Part shown: positions 44,090-54,266 of the stretch, piece after piece
Layout: each line of letters begins with the position of its first letter
Position numbering within the stretch: position 1 is the first letter of the stretch
Source of the DNA: Isosphaera pallida ATCC 43644
GTDB taxonomy: Bacteria > Planctomycetota > Planctomycetia > Isosphaerales > Isosphaeraceae
DNA: 64,000 nucleotides
Assembly: GCF_000186345.1 (NCBI RefSeq)
Contig: NC_014962.1
Location: forward strand, 434,001 to 498,000
Direction: 5' to 3'
Position numbers and translations under genes: made by a program
Notes under the pieces: generated by a model
The model's database searches: none
The model's input: only the letters and a program-made list of their open reading frames with translations
Told to the model about the DNA's origin: nothing

Positions 44090-46870
44090 TCAGGCGTTCT
44101 CGACCGGAGCGAGCCGTCCTAGCGCCTTGCGAATCGTCTTGTCGGGGGGGGCGGTGACGACAACCACCAAGGCGTTAGGATTGAGGTGAGTCCGCGCAAC
44201 CTGGACACAATCCTCTGGAGTCATAGATGATAAACAGCTCATATGTTGTTCTAAGAAATCCGATCTCAGTCCTCGCGCTTGGGCCAAGGCGATGCCATCG
44301 CCGCGTTCGTGGGGGCCGGCAATGTTGGAGAGAAGGTTGGAGACGAGACGAGCGCGGGTCCAGGTCCATTCCTCCTCGTTGGGAGGTTCGACCCGCAACC
44401 GACGGATCTCGTCGAAGAGGGCGAGGACCGCGTCGGCCGCAGCCGCCGCGGGGCAAATGGTGAACAGCATGAACAGTCCAGCCCCTCTCCAAAAACGGAA
44501 CCCGCCCCCGCCACCCATTGAAATGTCCCGTTGGTACCGCAGGGTGTGCGTCAAACGATCATTTGGAATATGAATCAGATATTCATTGATCGCCAACGAT
44601 TTGGGTACGTCGGGATGATCCACTGGCAACCCCGGTCGGCCCACTGCGACCCAGGCGGCACCATTCTTGGGACCCTGACGTAAGAGAATCCGAGTGGAAG
44701 TTGGCTCAACAAGACTTGGATTGGCAAAGAGGTTGACGTTTTTTGAGTCGCAACCACGCCAGAACCTGAATTGGGTTTGGACGCGTTCCAGGGTCGCGGT
44801 CGGGTTGAAGCCTCCAGAGATGGTCAACGAGGCAGAGCCGGGCCGGCCGTGGCGTTGCCACCAGGTTTGGAGTTCTTGGGGATTGAGGCGGTCGTGCGCC
44901 TGGGCGTCGTCCTTGGCGCGGGGGTCGGGCGTGTAGGGATGCCGCGGGCCGAGAAGGGTGCGTTCGAGGAGCCGCACAGTGGCGTTGCCCTCGACATCGC
45001 CGGGGTTGGTGGCGCGTTGGACCCCAGCGCGGGCGCGAGCGTCCTGGACGGCGGTTTTCTGGAAGCCTTCGCGCTCAGCGCGGTTGATCAGGTTGGCCAG
45101 ACAGTCGATCGCGGCGTCGAGGTGATCAGCCAAGGTGTCGATTGCGATCATGCCATAGTCACAGTCATGTTTCTTGATGATCTGCGACTCGATCGGCGGC
45201 AGCGGGTCGTTACGTTGTTGTCGCTTGGAGTTGAAAGCCCACCCGGATTGGTCAAGCAGAATCTCTTGGACACGATCAATCGTTCCGCGTGGGAAGCCAA
45301 TCGTTCCGCGTGGGAAGCCATTCCGAGGGTCAACCATCTGGGTCAGTCGGGCGCGGATGGTGGGATAGCCCGGCTCGGGGAGGAGTTGGACCGTCAGCCC
45401 ATTGCTCAAAACATGCCGTTCAACCTGTGTCGTAACGCGGGGCGCGGCGAAGATGGGGGCTAACGGCGGCTTTTCTGGGTGGTTTTCGGGACGAACCGCG
45501 CCGGGGCGTTCCGGAGCGGCGGGCACATCCTCCATGGGGGCTATGACTGGCTGGTCCTTGTCATCCGATTTGCGGAACCATTTGCCCCAAAACGATTGAC
45601 GATAGCTTGCGACCAGCCTTCGTTGTGGTATCAGATAGGTTTGAGCACACTGATGAACATCCGCAGCGGTGAGGGTCTGGATCGCGTGCCAGAGATGGTT
45701 GGACGACTCCGGGTTGCCCTGGATAACGCCGCACCAGCCCAGCATGAGGGCTCGACCGTGAGGATTGCAGGAGTCGATGGCCAGATCCCAGCGCAACAGG
45801 TCGTGGGCTTTAGTGAAGTGATCGGCATCGGCGGGGGCCTGGCGCACGCGATCAACAATCTTTTGAATGCAATTGATCAGCTGATCAGCAGAGAACTGGA
45901 AATGCGGCCGCATCGCGAGAATCTGGAAACAGCCGGCTTCCTCTAGGAAGAAGGCATCGCACTTGGTGAAGATGGCTTGCGGGATGTCATTGAGCTTGAT
46001 CCCGAGGAACTGACGAGGTTTGTTCAACGTCTCACGTATGGCTTTGTCGATCACCCGAGCGAGCAACCGCAACGCGGGTTCGTCGGTATGTCCGCTGGGC
46101 ACAGTGGGCCACGAGAGCAGCACTAGGGGCAGCGGAACTTCGTTGTCGGTGAAGGTGTGTTTGCGAGGCTTAGTAGGAAGCGGCTCGACCACGCTAGACT
46201 GAGGGGGGACCCCCCTGGCTGGAATCCATTCGAGGTTCTTACGGGCGGTGGTCATCACTTCCTCGTGGGTAAGTGGACCAACTACCACGAGAGTGGCGTT
46301 GTTAGGCACATAATAATCTTCCCAGAATTCGCGCAACTCCGCCACGGCCGTCGACCTCAAATGGGCGAACTGACCAATCGGGGCGTTTCGGTAGGGATGC
46401 GTCTCGAATTGAAGCGAGTGATATTTCAAACATTGGCGGGTCAGCGGGTCCGACCCGGTGATGGTCCGCTCGACTTCAATTCGTCGCCGCTCGTGGTCGA
46501 GCGCTTTCTGATCGACTTTGAGGAATGCTAGACGTTCGGCCTCCAGCCAGAGCACCAAGTCGAGCTGTTCGGGCGGAATCAACGCATGGTACACCGTTTG
46601 GTCGTAGGTGGTGTAGGCGTTGCAATCCAGACCACCCGCTTTAAACACTTCTTTGAGGTGGTCGGCGTAGCCTATGCGATCCGAACCATTAAACATGATA
46701 TGTTCGAGCATATGGGCGAACCCTTCCCGGCCGGGCGGGTCGTTCTTGGAGCCGACGTGGAACCAGAGTTGGACGGCGGCGACCGCGGCCCAGGGGTCGT
46801 GTTGAGTGATCACGGTCAGGCCGTTGGCGAGACGTTCGGTTCGGGGCGAGTAGAGCGGGGATGAAGACAT
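44090..46870 (-). CDS. M16-family (insulinase-like) zinc metallopeptidase
   Basis: A 926-residue single-chain peptidase with two homologous halves. The N-terminal half has the inverted zinc motif HMLEH (His53, Glu56, His57) and the downstream Glu in ALDHERRRIEVE. The second half starts near residue 480 (VERHVLSNGLTVQLLPEP) and lacks the HxxEH motif, as usual for the inactive half. A segment in it reads GFPRGTI twice in a row, from an exact 21-bp tandem duplication. No signal peptide is evident. GAGG lies seven bases before the ATG. The gene uses more AT-rich codons than its neighbours in several short patches. Confidence 0.92.
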   Translation of the reverse strand: MSSSPLYSPRTERLANGLTVITQHDPWAAVAAVQLWFHVGSKNDPPGREGFAHMLEHIMFNGSDRIGYADHLKEVFKAGGLDCNAYTTYDQTVYHALIPPEQLDLVLWLEAERLAFLKVDQKALDHERRRIEVERTITGSDPLTRQCLKYHSLQFETHPYRNAPIGQFAHLRSTAVAELREFWEDYYVPNNATLVVVGPLTHEEVMTTARKNLEWIPARGVPPQSSVVEPLPTKPRKHTFTDNEVPLPLVLLSWPTVPSGHTDEPALRLLARVIDKAIRETLNKPRQFLGIKLNDIPQAIFTKCDAFFLEEAGCFQILAMRPHFQFSADQLINCIQKIVDRVRQAPADADHFTKAHDLLRWDLAIDSCNPHGRALMLGWCGVIQGNPESSNHLWHAIQTLTAADVHQCAQTYLIPQRRLVASYRQSFWGKWFRKSDDKDQPVIAPMEDVPAAPERPGAVRPENHPEKPPLAPIFAAPRVTTQVERHVLSNGLTVQLLPEPGYPTIRARLTQMVDPRNGFPRGTIGFPRGTIDRVQEILLDQSGWAFNSKRQQRNDPLPPIESQIIKKHDCDYGMIAIDTLADHLDAAIDCLANLINRAEREGFQKTAVQDARARAGVQRATNPGDVEGNATVRLLERTLLGPRHPYTPDPRAKDDAQAHDRLNPQELQTWWQRHGRPGSASLTISGGFNPTATLERVQTQFRFWRGCDSKNVNLFANPSLVEPTSTRILLRQGPKNGAAWVAVGRPGLPVDHPDVPKSLAINEYLIHIPNDRLTHTLRYQRDISMGGGGGFRFWRGAGLFMLFTICPAAAAADAVLALFDEIRRLRVEPPNEEEWTWTRARLVSNLLSNIAGPHERGDGIALAQARGLRSDFLEQHMSCLSSMTPEDCVQVARTHLNPNALVVVVTAPPDKTIRKALGRLAPVENA
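45278..45319. repeat. Exact 21-bp tandem duplication inside the M16 peptidase gene
   Basis: Two perfect, adjacent 21-bp copies (45278-45298 and 45299-45319) add seven in-frame residues to the second half of the peptidase. The identity of the copies suggests a recent event. Confidence 0.95.
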
Positions 46871-47048
46871 GGAGCTTCCTCACGGTTCGAACATGGTTGG
46901 ACGTGGACCGCCAAAATTGATTGGAACGAACCGTTGCGGGTCGCCACTCACCCGTTGGAGCTGGGGGGGACGCGGTCGATGGGAACGGATTTTGTCATCT
47001 GGAATGGGATCGTGCCTTCCTGGAGAGGAGGATAGCTCAAAAAGCCAA

Positions 47049-47738
47049 TCATGGCGGGGGATGGTCTTCGGATTGGGGATTTCCCAGCACGCGCACCCGC
47101 CGGCCCTCGACCAACAGCCGGCCTTGGGCGTGCAGCGTGATCGCTTGGGGCAAGGCGATCCGCTCGGCCTGGATCACCCGCGCCGCCAGGGTCTCGGGGG
47201 TGTCGTCGTCCAGCACGGCAACCGCGCGCTGCAGGATGATTGGGCCGGCGTCGTAGTCGTCGTTGGCGTAATGGACTGTGCAGCCCGTGAGTTTCACTCC
47301 GCGCTCTAAAGCGGCTCGATGGACCGCCAGACCGTGATACCCGCGTCCGCAAAAGGCGGGAATCAGCGAGGGGTGGACATTGATAACCTTGTTGTGATAA
47401 TCGGGTGGGATCGCCAGCAGTTTGAGGAAGCCCGCCAGCACCACCAGGTCGGCTCCGGCGGCGCGGAGGGGGGCGAAGACCTGTTGGGAGTACGCGGCCA
47501 CCGAGTCGTTGGCGGTTTGGCGGACCACTACCGCTTTGATCCCGGCGCGGCGGGCCACTTCCAGGCCACCGATGCCGGGACGGCTGGCGACGACTGCGAC
47601 CACCTGGGCGCGCAGCGCACCGGTTTCGATTCGGTCCAAGAGGTTGGCCAGCGTCGAACCGGCTCCCGAGATGCAGGCGGCCAGACGCAACGGAGGGTCG
47701 TCGGGTCCAATCGGCGGGGTCCGAGGCGCGTGGGACAT
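47049..47738 (-). CDS. purN: Phosphoribosylglycinamide formyltransferase (PurN type)
   Basis: A 229-residue enzyme that transfers the formyl group from 10-formyltetrahydrofolate to GAR in the third step of purine synthesis. Catalytic residues are Asn120 and His122 in VINVHPSLIPAF and Asp160 in HYANDDYDAGPI. The N-terminal phosphate-binding SGAGSTLANLL is present. AAGGA lies 10 bases before its ATG, inside the 3' end of ileS, and only one base separates the two genes, so they are translationally linked. Confidence 0.95.
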   Translation of the reverse strand: MSHAPRTPPIGPDDPPLRLAACISGAGSTLANLLDRIETGALRAQVVAVVASRPGIGGLEVARRAGIKAVVVRQTANDSVAAYSQQVFAPLRAAGADLVVLAGFLKLLAIPPDYHNKVINVHPSLIPAFCGRGYHGLAVHRAALERGVKLTGCTVHYANDDYDAGPIILQRAVAVLDDDTPETLAARVIQAERIALPQAITLHAQGRLLVEGRRVRVLGNPQSEDHPPP

Positions 47739-47739
47739 C

Positions 47740-50658
47740 TCAGGACGATCCTTTCATGGGATCGAGCGACGCGGCGAGGGCCAGACGCTCGACCACCCGC
47801 ACGCAACGAGCGCACAGATCGGGATGACGCGGGTCGGAACCGACGCTCGCGTAATGATTCCAGCAACGCTCGCAACGACGATGGGGACTCTTGGCGGCGA
47901 ACACCCGGATTCGCGGCTCGTCCACGCCGGGGACCGCCTCGGGATGGTCGGCGACGACCTCGACCTCCGAGACGACGCAGACGGTGGCCAATGCGTCGCG
48001 GCTGGATTCCAGCAGGCCGCGCAGTTGAGGGTCGGCGGTGGCGATCGCCAGTCGGCCTTGTTGAGACGAGCCGATGATTTTGGATTGGCGAAGCCGTTCA
48101 AGTTCTCGCAGGCAGTCGCTGCGCACAGCGCGTAGGGTGGTCCACTTGTCGGCAAGGGTTTGGTCGTCGAAGCGGGGGTCAGGTTGTGGGGCCAGGGCCA
48201 GGTGGACGCTCTCGGGCTTGGCGGTCGCGGCGGAGCCGGGTAAACGTTCCCAGAGTTCCTCGCAGGTGTGGACCAGAATAGGCGAAAGCAGACGGGTCAA
48301 CACATCGTGCAGGCGGAACAGGGCGAACTGGGCGGAGCGGCGTTCCGGTCCTTCGGGCAACTCCGCGTAGAGCCGATCCTTGATGGCGTCGAGGTAGAAG
48401 CTGGAGAGATCAACGTTGACGAACTGGGTGATCTTTTGCACGACCCGGTAGAACTCAAAGGCGTTGTAGGAAGCTTCGCAGTCGCGGATCAGGGCGTTGA
48501 GCCGTCCCAAGATCCAGCGATCGAGTTCGACCAGGTCGGACGGTTGGGGGGCGTGGCGTTCCGGGTCGAACCGTTGGTAGTCCTCCAGGTTGGCCAGCAG
48601 GAAGCGGAACGTGTTGCGGATCTTGCGGTAGGCTTCGGACGCCTCCTTGATGCCGGTCTCGCCCACCCGCACGTCGTCGGCGTAGTCCATGCTGGCGACG
48701 TAAAGCCGCAGCACGTCGGCTCCGTAGGTCTCGGTGGCCGGGACGGCCGAGAAGATCACCGGCACTTTGCCCTTGCCGTACTTTTTCTCCATCTCCGACT
48801 TGGAGACCTTTTCACCCTGTTCATCGACAATGAATCCGTGAGTCAACACAGTTTGAAACGGCGCAACGCCCTGAGCGGCCACGGCCGTCAAGATCGAGGA
48901 TTGGAACCAACCGCGGTGCTGGTCGGAGCCTTCCAGATACATCGTCGCCGGGTAGCCCAACCCGAAGCCGTCAGGGGGGGGCTGGGAGAGCACGGCGCGG
49001 TGGCTGGCCCCTGACTCGAACCAGACGTCGAGGATGTCCGAGCCCTTATCAAACTGGTCGTGGCCGCACGCCTCGCAGGTCAGGCCCGGCGGCACGAGTT
49101 CCGAGGCGGGGCGGCTGAACCAGGCGTCGGCTCCGTGTTGGCGGAAGAGGTCGCGTAGGTGGCGGAGCGTGGCGGCGCTCATGTGCCAATGACCACACTT
49201 TTGGCAGCGGAAGGCAGGAATCGGCACGCCCCAAGCGCGTTGGCGGGAGATGCACCAATCGGGGCGTCCCGAGACCATTGCCTCGATCCGCCGCTGTCCC
49301 CAGGAGGGCAGCCAGGTGACTTGGCCGATTTGCTCCAACACCCGTTGCCGCAAGCCGTTGTGGTCCACCTTGATGAACCATTGTTCGGTCGCGCGGAAGA
49401 TGATCGGTTTCTTGCTCCGCCAGCCGTGAGGATAGCTGTGCCTCACGGGGGCGCTATGAAACAGGGTGCCATCTTCTTTGAGCCGCTGGACAACCAAAGG
49501 GTTGGCTTCAAAGACCCCTTTGCCCCGAAGCCAGTCGGGAGCGTCGTCGGTATAGCGGCCCGACTCGTCCACCGGGCAGTAGGCGGGCAGGCCGTAGGCT
49601 AGGCCGGTGCGGTAGTCCTCCGCACCGTGGCCAGGCGCGGTGTGGACCAGGCCGGTGCCGTCCTCGGCTGCGACGTAGTCGGCCAGGACGAACCGACCGG
49701 TGCGGTCGAGAAAGACATGGCGATAGGTGGCGATTTCCAGGTCGGCCCCTTTGCACACGCCGACGATGTCGTATTGGGACACGCTGCGCTCGGCCATGAC
49801 CTTAGCAACTAGGCTTTGGCAGAGAAGAACGCGCCGCTCCGCGCCGGTTTCCGGATCGCGGTAGCGGACCCCGGCGTAGTCGAGGCGGGGATGGACGGCA
49901 ATCGCCAGATTGGCCGGCAGGGTCCACGGGGTGGTCGTCCAGATCATCGCCGACCAGTCTTCCGGTTGGCCGCCCCAGCAGGAGGGGACGCCGGAGGTCA
50001 TGGGGAACAAAACATAGATTGATGGTGAAGTGATGTCTTGATATTCAAGTTCGGCTTCAGCAAGCGCGGTGCGGTCGTGGATGTCCCAATGAATCGCCTT
50101 CTTTTGGCGGAAGACGTACCCTTTTTCCACCAGGTCAGCCAACACATCGACGATGCCAGCCTCGTAGCGGTGATCTAACGTCAGGTAGGGACGTTGCCAG
50201 TCGCCGAGGACGCCCAGGCGTTGAAACTGCGCCGACTGGATATTCACCCATTTCATCGCTTCCTCGTGGCAGAGCTGGCGAATTTGGGAGGCGTCCAGTT
50301 GGCGGGCTTTAGGGCCGAGGTCACGGACGACCTTGTGTTCGATCGGCAGGCCGTGGCAGTCCCAGCCGGGGACGTAGGGGGAGTCGTAGCCTTGGAGGGT
50401 CCACCACCGGACGACGAAATCCTTGAGGACCTTGTTGAGCAGGTGGCCCATGTGAATCTCGCCGTTGGCGTAGGGGGGGCCGTCATGCAAGACCTTCACC
50501 GGAGCGCCTCGGCGGGCTTGACGGATTTGCCCGTAGAGGTCGCGTTGGAGCCATTGGGCCTGGCGCTGCGGCTCGCGCTGGGTGAGGTTGGCCTTCATGT
50601 CGAAGGTGGTTTTGGGCAGGTTGAGCGTGGCCTTGTAACCGGTGGCGTCGGTGGACAT
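47740..50658 (-). CDS. ileS: Isoleucyl-tRNA synthetase
   Basis: A 972-residue class Ia synthetase. The HIGH motif is HMGH at residues 69-72 (YANGEIHMGHLLNKVLKD). The editing domain follows, including WTTTPWTLPANLAIAV. KMSKS is KVSKS at residues 617-621. The C-terminus has the zinc-binding CERCWNHY and CARCVRV cysteine pairs typical of bacterial IleRS. The ATG at 50658 starts the usual MKANL-type region, and no Shine-Dalgarno sequence is seen. The frame is open to 50943 but reads as non-coding upstream. purN follows one base after the stop. Confidence 0.97.
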   Translation of the reverse strand: MSTDATGYKATLNLPKTTFDMKANLTQREPQRQAQWLQRDLYGQIRQARRGAPVKVLHDGPPYANGEIHMGHLLNKVLKDFVVRWWTLQGYDSPYVPGWDCHGLPIEHKVVRDLGPKARQLDASQIRQLCHEEAMKWVNIQSAQFQRLGVLGDWQRPYLTLDHRYEAGIVDVLADLVEKGYVFRQKKAIHWDIHDRTALAEAELEYQDITSPSIYVLFPMTSGVPSCWGGQPEDWSAMIWTTTPWTLPANLAIAVHPRLDYAGVRYRDPETGAERRVLLCQSLVAKVMAERSVSQYDIVGVCKGADLEIATYRHVFLDRTGRFVLADYVAAEDGTGLVHTAPGHGAEDYRTGLAYGLPAYCPVDESGRYTDDAPDWLRGKGVFEANPLVVQRLKEDGTLFHSAPVRHSYPHGWRSKKPIIFRATEQWFIKVDHNGLRQRVLEQIGQVTWLPSWGQRRIEAMVSGRPDWCISRQRAWGVPIPAFRCQKCGHWHMSAATLRHLRDLFRQHGADAWFSRPASELVPPGLTCEACGHDQFDKGSDILDVWFESGASHRAVLSQPPPDGFGLGYPATMYLEGSDQHRGWFQSSILTAVAAQGVAPFQTVLTHGFIVDEQGEKVSKSEMEKKYGKGKVPVIFSAVPATETYGADVLRLYVASMDYADDVRVGETGIKEASEAYRKIRNTFRFLLANLEDYQRFDPERHAPQPSDLVELDRWILGRLNALIRDCEASYNAFEFYRVVQKITQFVNVDLSSFYLDAIKDRLYAELPEGPERRSAQFALFRLHDVLTRLLSPILVHTCEELWERLPGSAATAKPESVHLALAPQPDPRFDDQTLADKWTTLRAVRSDCLRELERLRQSKIIGSSQQGRLAIATADPQLRGLLESSRDALATVCVVSEVEVVADHPEAVPGVDEPRIRVFAAKSPHRRCERCWNHYASVGSDPRHPDLCARCVRVVERLALAASLDPMKGSS

Positions 50659-51089
50659 CGTCGCGTCGCTTTGTTTCCGGTGCGGGAGGAATCGAATGTC
50701 GAAGTTTTGGCCAAGCCGATTCCATCGGGCGGAACCGGGCGAGGTGGTCGGGACCGTCGATCGGCGCGCGTCGTGGGGTGGGGGAGGGCGACGACCGGCG
50801 GGGGATTTCCCATCATAACCGATCGAGTCTTGGTTTGATGGGTTCGGTGGGCGGAGCCTTTCATCCCGAGCGAGTTGGTTGGGATTGTTCGATCGATCAT
50901 CCCAGGCGGGTGTGGCGGGGAGGTGGTGGAGCCGTCGCCACACGCGGGCGGCTTAGGTGGATGTTCCGTCCAATCCCCACCCCATCCGGTCCACCATGCG
51001 ACGCCGTCAACCTTGCTCCATCGGGAAGGGGGTGGAGAGCATCCATCCCCGTCCCGGCGGGTTGATGAGTGGTTGGGGGAGGTTGGCGT
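50659..51089. other. Intergenic region upstream of ileS
   Basis: About 430 bases without a gene, between the leftward efflux operon and ileS. No T-box leader is recognisable. An inverted repeat lies at 50910-50943. Confidence 0.5.
50910..50943 (-). terminator. Inverted repeat downstream of the efflux operon
   Basis: GTGTGGCG pairs with CGCCACAC across an 18-base loop, about 150 bases after the end of the metal-efflux operon. No T-run is present, and the loop is long, so this is a weak candidate. Confidence 0.3.
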
Positions 51090-54000
51090 TTAGACGTTGA
51101 GGGCCGACCCGGCTCCGGCGGGCTCGACCAAGGAGGCGGGGCGAGGCGGGGGCGGATTGGTAGGGGCAGCGGCGACGTGAGGCCGGAAGAGGTCATAGAG
51201 CACCGGTACTACGAACAGGGTCAGCAGCGTTGAACTGAACAGACCCCAGACGATGACGGTGGCCAGAGGGCGTTGCACGTCGGAACCCAGGCCGGTGGCC
51301 AGCGACGCGGGCAGCAGACCGAGGATCGCCACCAGCGAGGCTACCAGTATCGGACGCAGGCAATCCAGCGCACCTTGTTGGATTGCAGCGCGGAGGGATC
51401 GTCCTTCGCGTCGTCGGGCGGTGATTGCCCGCACCATCAGGACCCCGTTCATGATCGACACGCCAAACAGCGCGGCGAAGCCCACCCCGGTGGAGACGTT
51501 GAGGTTCATGCCCCGCGCCCAAAGCGCTGCCACGCCGCCGATGAACGCGAAGGGCACCGAGACCAACAGCAGTAACGCGGCCCGCAACGAGCCGAAAGTG
51601 ACAATCATCAGAGCGAAGATCAGCCCCACGGTGATGGGAATGACCACAATGAAATGGTCGCGGGCCCGCTCGAGGTTCTCAAACATCCCCAGCCAGGCGA
51701 CGCGGTAGCCATTGGGCAGTTTGGGAGCCACGCTCTCCTGGAAGCGACGTTGCGCCTCGGCGACGAACCCGCCTTGATCCCGGCCCACGATGTCGCAACG
51801 CACGGTGATTCGTCGTCGGCTGTTTTCGCGGGCGATGACGGTCTGGCCGTCCACCAGTTCAATTTGAGCCACCTGGGCCAGTGGCACGGGCAGACCCTCG
51901 GCGTTGTGGACGATCAGTCGGCCCACCGCCTGGGGCGAGGTCACGAAGGACCGATCGAGACGCGCGGTGATGTCGAAGCGCCGTTCGTTTTCATACAAAA
52001 CCCCGATTGCTTCACCCCCCAGCGCGATGTTGATGAGCTTGGCGACATCCTCGATTTTGACGTTGTGCCGCGCGCACCACTGACGAACCGGAGTGATGAC
52101 CAGCTGGGGTTGGGGGCCTTCCTGTTCGATCGCCACGTCCCGTGCGCCGGGGACCGCCGAGAGCAATTCGACCGTGGCACGGGCCAGATCCATTAGAATG
52201 TCGGAGTCGGGACCGGAGAACTCCACGGCGAGGTCGGCGGAGGTGCCGTTGGTGTCCTCGGTGACGCTGTCGATGATTGGCTGGGTGAAGTTGAACCGGG
52301 TGGTGGGGAACTCGGCGCGGAGACGACTGCCGAGATGTTCCACCAGTTGGTCCTTGGTTTGGAACTGGGTCCAAAGCTCGCGGGGTTTGGGACCGATCAT
52401 CACTTCCATGCGGCTGGGGGGGAAGGGATCGGTGCCCGAGTCGTTGCGTCCAGCTTGAACCGTGACGAACTGGATGTCGGGACACTCCAGCACGATTTCC
52501 CGAAGACGTTTGCCGTAGGCGCTGGTTTGGTTCAGCGAGGTTCCCTCTGGGAAATTGGCTCGCACCCAAATGACCCCTTCATCCATTCGGGGCAGGAACT
52601 CCAGCCCTAACTGGGGAGCGATCTTCAAGGCGATGGTGGCAAACAGACAAATCGAGCCGGCCACGACCCACCAGCGCAGTTGGAGCAACCGTTGGATCGT
52701 CGCGCCGTAGAGCGGGCGTAACCATCTCAGCAGCGGGTTCTCCCATTCCCGATAGCCGCGTTGAAACACCGCGACGCTCATCACCGGCACTACGAATAGC
52801 GAGAACAGCAACGCGCCGATCATGGCGAAGACCATGGTAAGGGCCATCGGGCGGAACAGCAGACCCTCGATCCGAGTCAGCGACAACAAGGGCAGATAGG
52901 CGACGATGATCATGAGGATCGAGAAGAAGACGGTGCGTTCCACCTCCTGCGCCGCTTTGAGCACGGTGGCGAACGGGTTGAACGGATGGCTCTGGGGATC
53001 GAGGCGGTCAGCGCGGGTGGCTTCGCCCAAACGGCGGGCGAGATGTTCGCCCATAATGATCGCCCCATCGACGATGATGCCGAAGTCGATCGCTCCGATA
53101 GAAAGCAGTCCGATCGGGATGCCAGTCAAGTACATCAGAATGAGTGCGAACAGGAGCGAAAACGGGATGGTCAGCGCCACCAGGAAGGCCATTGCCGGGC
53201 GTCCCAGAAAGAGCAACAAAACGAGGACGACCAGGGTGATTCCCATCAGAACGCTGTGGGAGACGGTGTGTAGGGTGGCTTCTACCAGATGTTGACGATC
53301 GTAGAATGGGACAACCCGGACCCCTTCGGGAAGGTCGTCAGCATTAAGTTCGGCGACGACTTCTTGAACCGCCTCCAACACCCGGGAGGGATTTTCGCCC
53401 CGACGCATCAATACAATTCCTTGTACAGATTCGTCGCGCCGATCTTTGCTGAAGATCCCCGAGGGGGTCAGGTTGTCCAGACCCACCTGCGCTACGTCGC
53501 TGAGGTAAACCGGGATCCCGCCCACCGATTTGACATAGATCCGTTCGAGTTGGTCAAGCGATTGAATGGTTCCGCCCCCCCGGATCACGAACGACATCGA
53601 GCCGCGTTGCAACACGCTGCCCCCGGCCGAGGCGTTGTTGGCCTGGATGGCCTCGACCACGTCGTTGAGGGTCAAGCCGAACCGTTCCAAGTCGGATGGT
53701 CGGAAGGTTACGGCGAACTGCTTTTCCAAGCCGCCGAAGTTGGAGACCTCGGCCACACCCGGGGTTCTCATGAGGCGGGGGATCACCACCCAGTCGTTGA
53801 GGGTGCGCAGCTCCATCAGGTCGAAGGTGCCGTCGGAGACCAGTTCGTAGCGGTACACCTCGCCGTAGGCGGTCGCCAGCGGCCCGAGTTCGGCCGCAGC
53901 TTCTTCGGGAAGCTCGACAGTGCCCAGGTTTTCCTGCACGCGTTGCCGTGCCCAATAGTTTTCCACGCCTTCATGGAACATCAACTGCACAACGGACAGC

Positions 54001-54266
54001 CCGAAGATGGTCCGCGAGCGGATCGTCTCGACCCCAGGTACGCCCCGCAAGGCGATTTCGATGGGGATGGTGACCTGGCGTTCGACCTCTTCGGGAGCGC
54101 GTCCGGGATAAACCGTGATGACCTGCACCATCTGGCCGGAAATGTCCGGGTAGGCGTCGATGGGTTGGTTGCGGAACGCGAACACCCCCGCCGCCACGAT
54201 GACGCCGGTGAGCGTGAGAATCAACCAGCCGGTTCTCATCGACGCTTCGATCAGACGACCGATCAT
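51090..54266 (-). CDS. CusA/CzcA-family heavy-metal efflux RND pump
   Basis: A 1058-residue inner-membrane transporter with the RND layout: one N-terminal helix, a large periplasmic domain, a block of helices, a second periplasmic domain and another block. The start matches the family (QPIDAYPDISGQMVQV, PGRAPEEVERQVTIPIE). The helix LLSIGAIDFGIIVDGAIIMGEHL carries the acidic proton-relay residues (read in part: AIDFGIIVDGA). It would export monovalent or divalent metal ions by proton exchange. The exact metal cannot be told from the sequence. It overlaps the adaptor gene stop by four bases and forms a complete tripartite operon with the two genes upstream. Confidence 0.94.
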   Translation of the reverse strand: MIGRLIEASMRTGWLILTLTGVIVAAGVFAFRNQPIDAYPDISGQMVQVITVYPGRAPEEVERQVTIPIEIALRGVPGVETIRSRTIFGLSVVQLMFHEGVENYWARQRVQENLGTVELPEEAAAELGPLATAYGEVYRYELVSDGTFDLMELRTLNDWVVIPRLMRTPGVAEVSNFGGLEKQFAVTFRPSDLERFGLTLNDVVEAIQANNASAGGSVLQRGSMSFVIRGGGTIQSLDQLERIYVKSVGGIPVYLSDVAQVGLDNLTPSGIFSKDRRDESVQGIVLMRRGENPSRVLEAVQEVVAELNADDLPEGVRVVPFYDRQHLVEATLHTVSHSVLMGITLVVLVLLLFLGRPAMAFLVALTIPFSLLFALILMYLTGIPIGLLSIGAIDFGIIVDGAIIMGEHLARRLGEATRADRLDPQSHPFNPFATVLKAAQEVERTVFFSILMIIVAYLPLLSLTRIEGLLFRPMALTMVFAMIGALLFSLFVVPVMSVAVFQRGYREWENPLLRWLRPLYGATIQRLLQLRWWVVAGSICLFATIALKIAPQLGLEFLPRMDEGVIWVRANFPEGTSLNQTSAYGKRLREIVLECPDIQFVTVQAGRNDSGTDPFPPSRMEVMIGPKPRELWTQFQTKDQLVEHLGSRLRAEFPTTRFNFTQPIIDSVTEDTNGTSADLAVEFSGPDSDILMDLARATVELLSAVPGARDVAIEQEGPQPQLVITPVRQWCARHNVKIEDVAKLINIALGGEAIGVLYENERRFDITARLDRSFVTSPQAVGRLIVHNAEGLPVPLAQVAQIELVDGQTVIARENSRRRITVRCDIVGRDQGGFVAEAQRRFQESVAPKLPNGYRVAWLGMFENLERARDHFIVVIPITVGLIFALMIVTFGSLRAALLLLVSVPFAFIGGVAALWARGMNLNVSTGVGFAALFGVSIMNGVLMVRAITARRREGRSLRAAIQQGALDCLRPILVASLVAILGLLPASLATGLGSDVQRPLATVIVWGLFSSTLLTLFVVPVLYDLFRPHVAAAPTNPPPPRPASLVEPAGAGSALNV

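Noticed and set aside
44090-46870. Frameshift or gene break near the 21-bp duplication
   Set aside because: The duplication is a multiple of three and the frame continues uninterrupted to the end of the gene.
50659-50943. 95-codon upstream extension of ileS
   Set aside because: It precedes the normal IleRS N-terminus, is Pro/Arg-rich, and no start signal supports it.
50659-51089. T-box riboswitch upstream of ileS
   Set aside because: No conserved T-box sequence or specifier-loop arrangement could be found by eye, and none is expected in this phylum.
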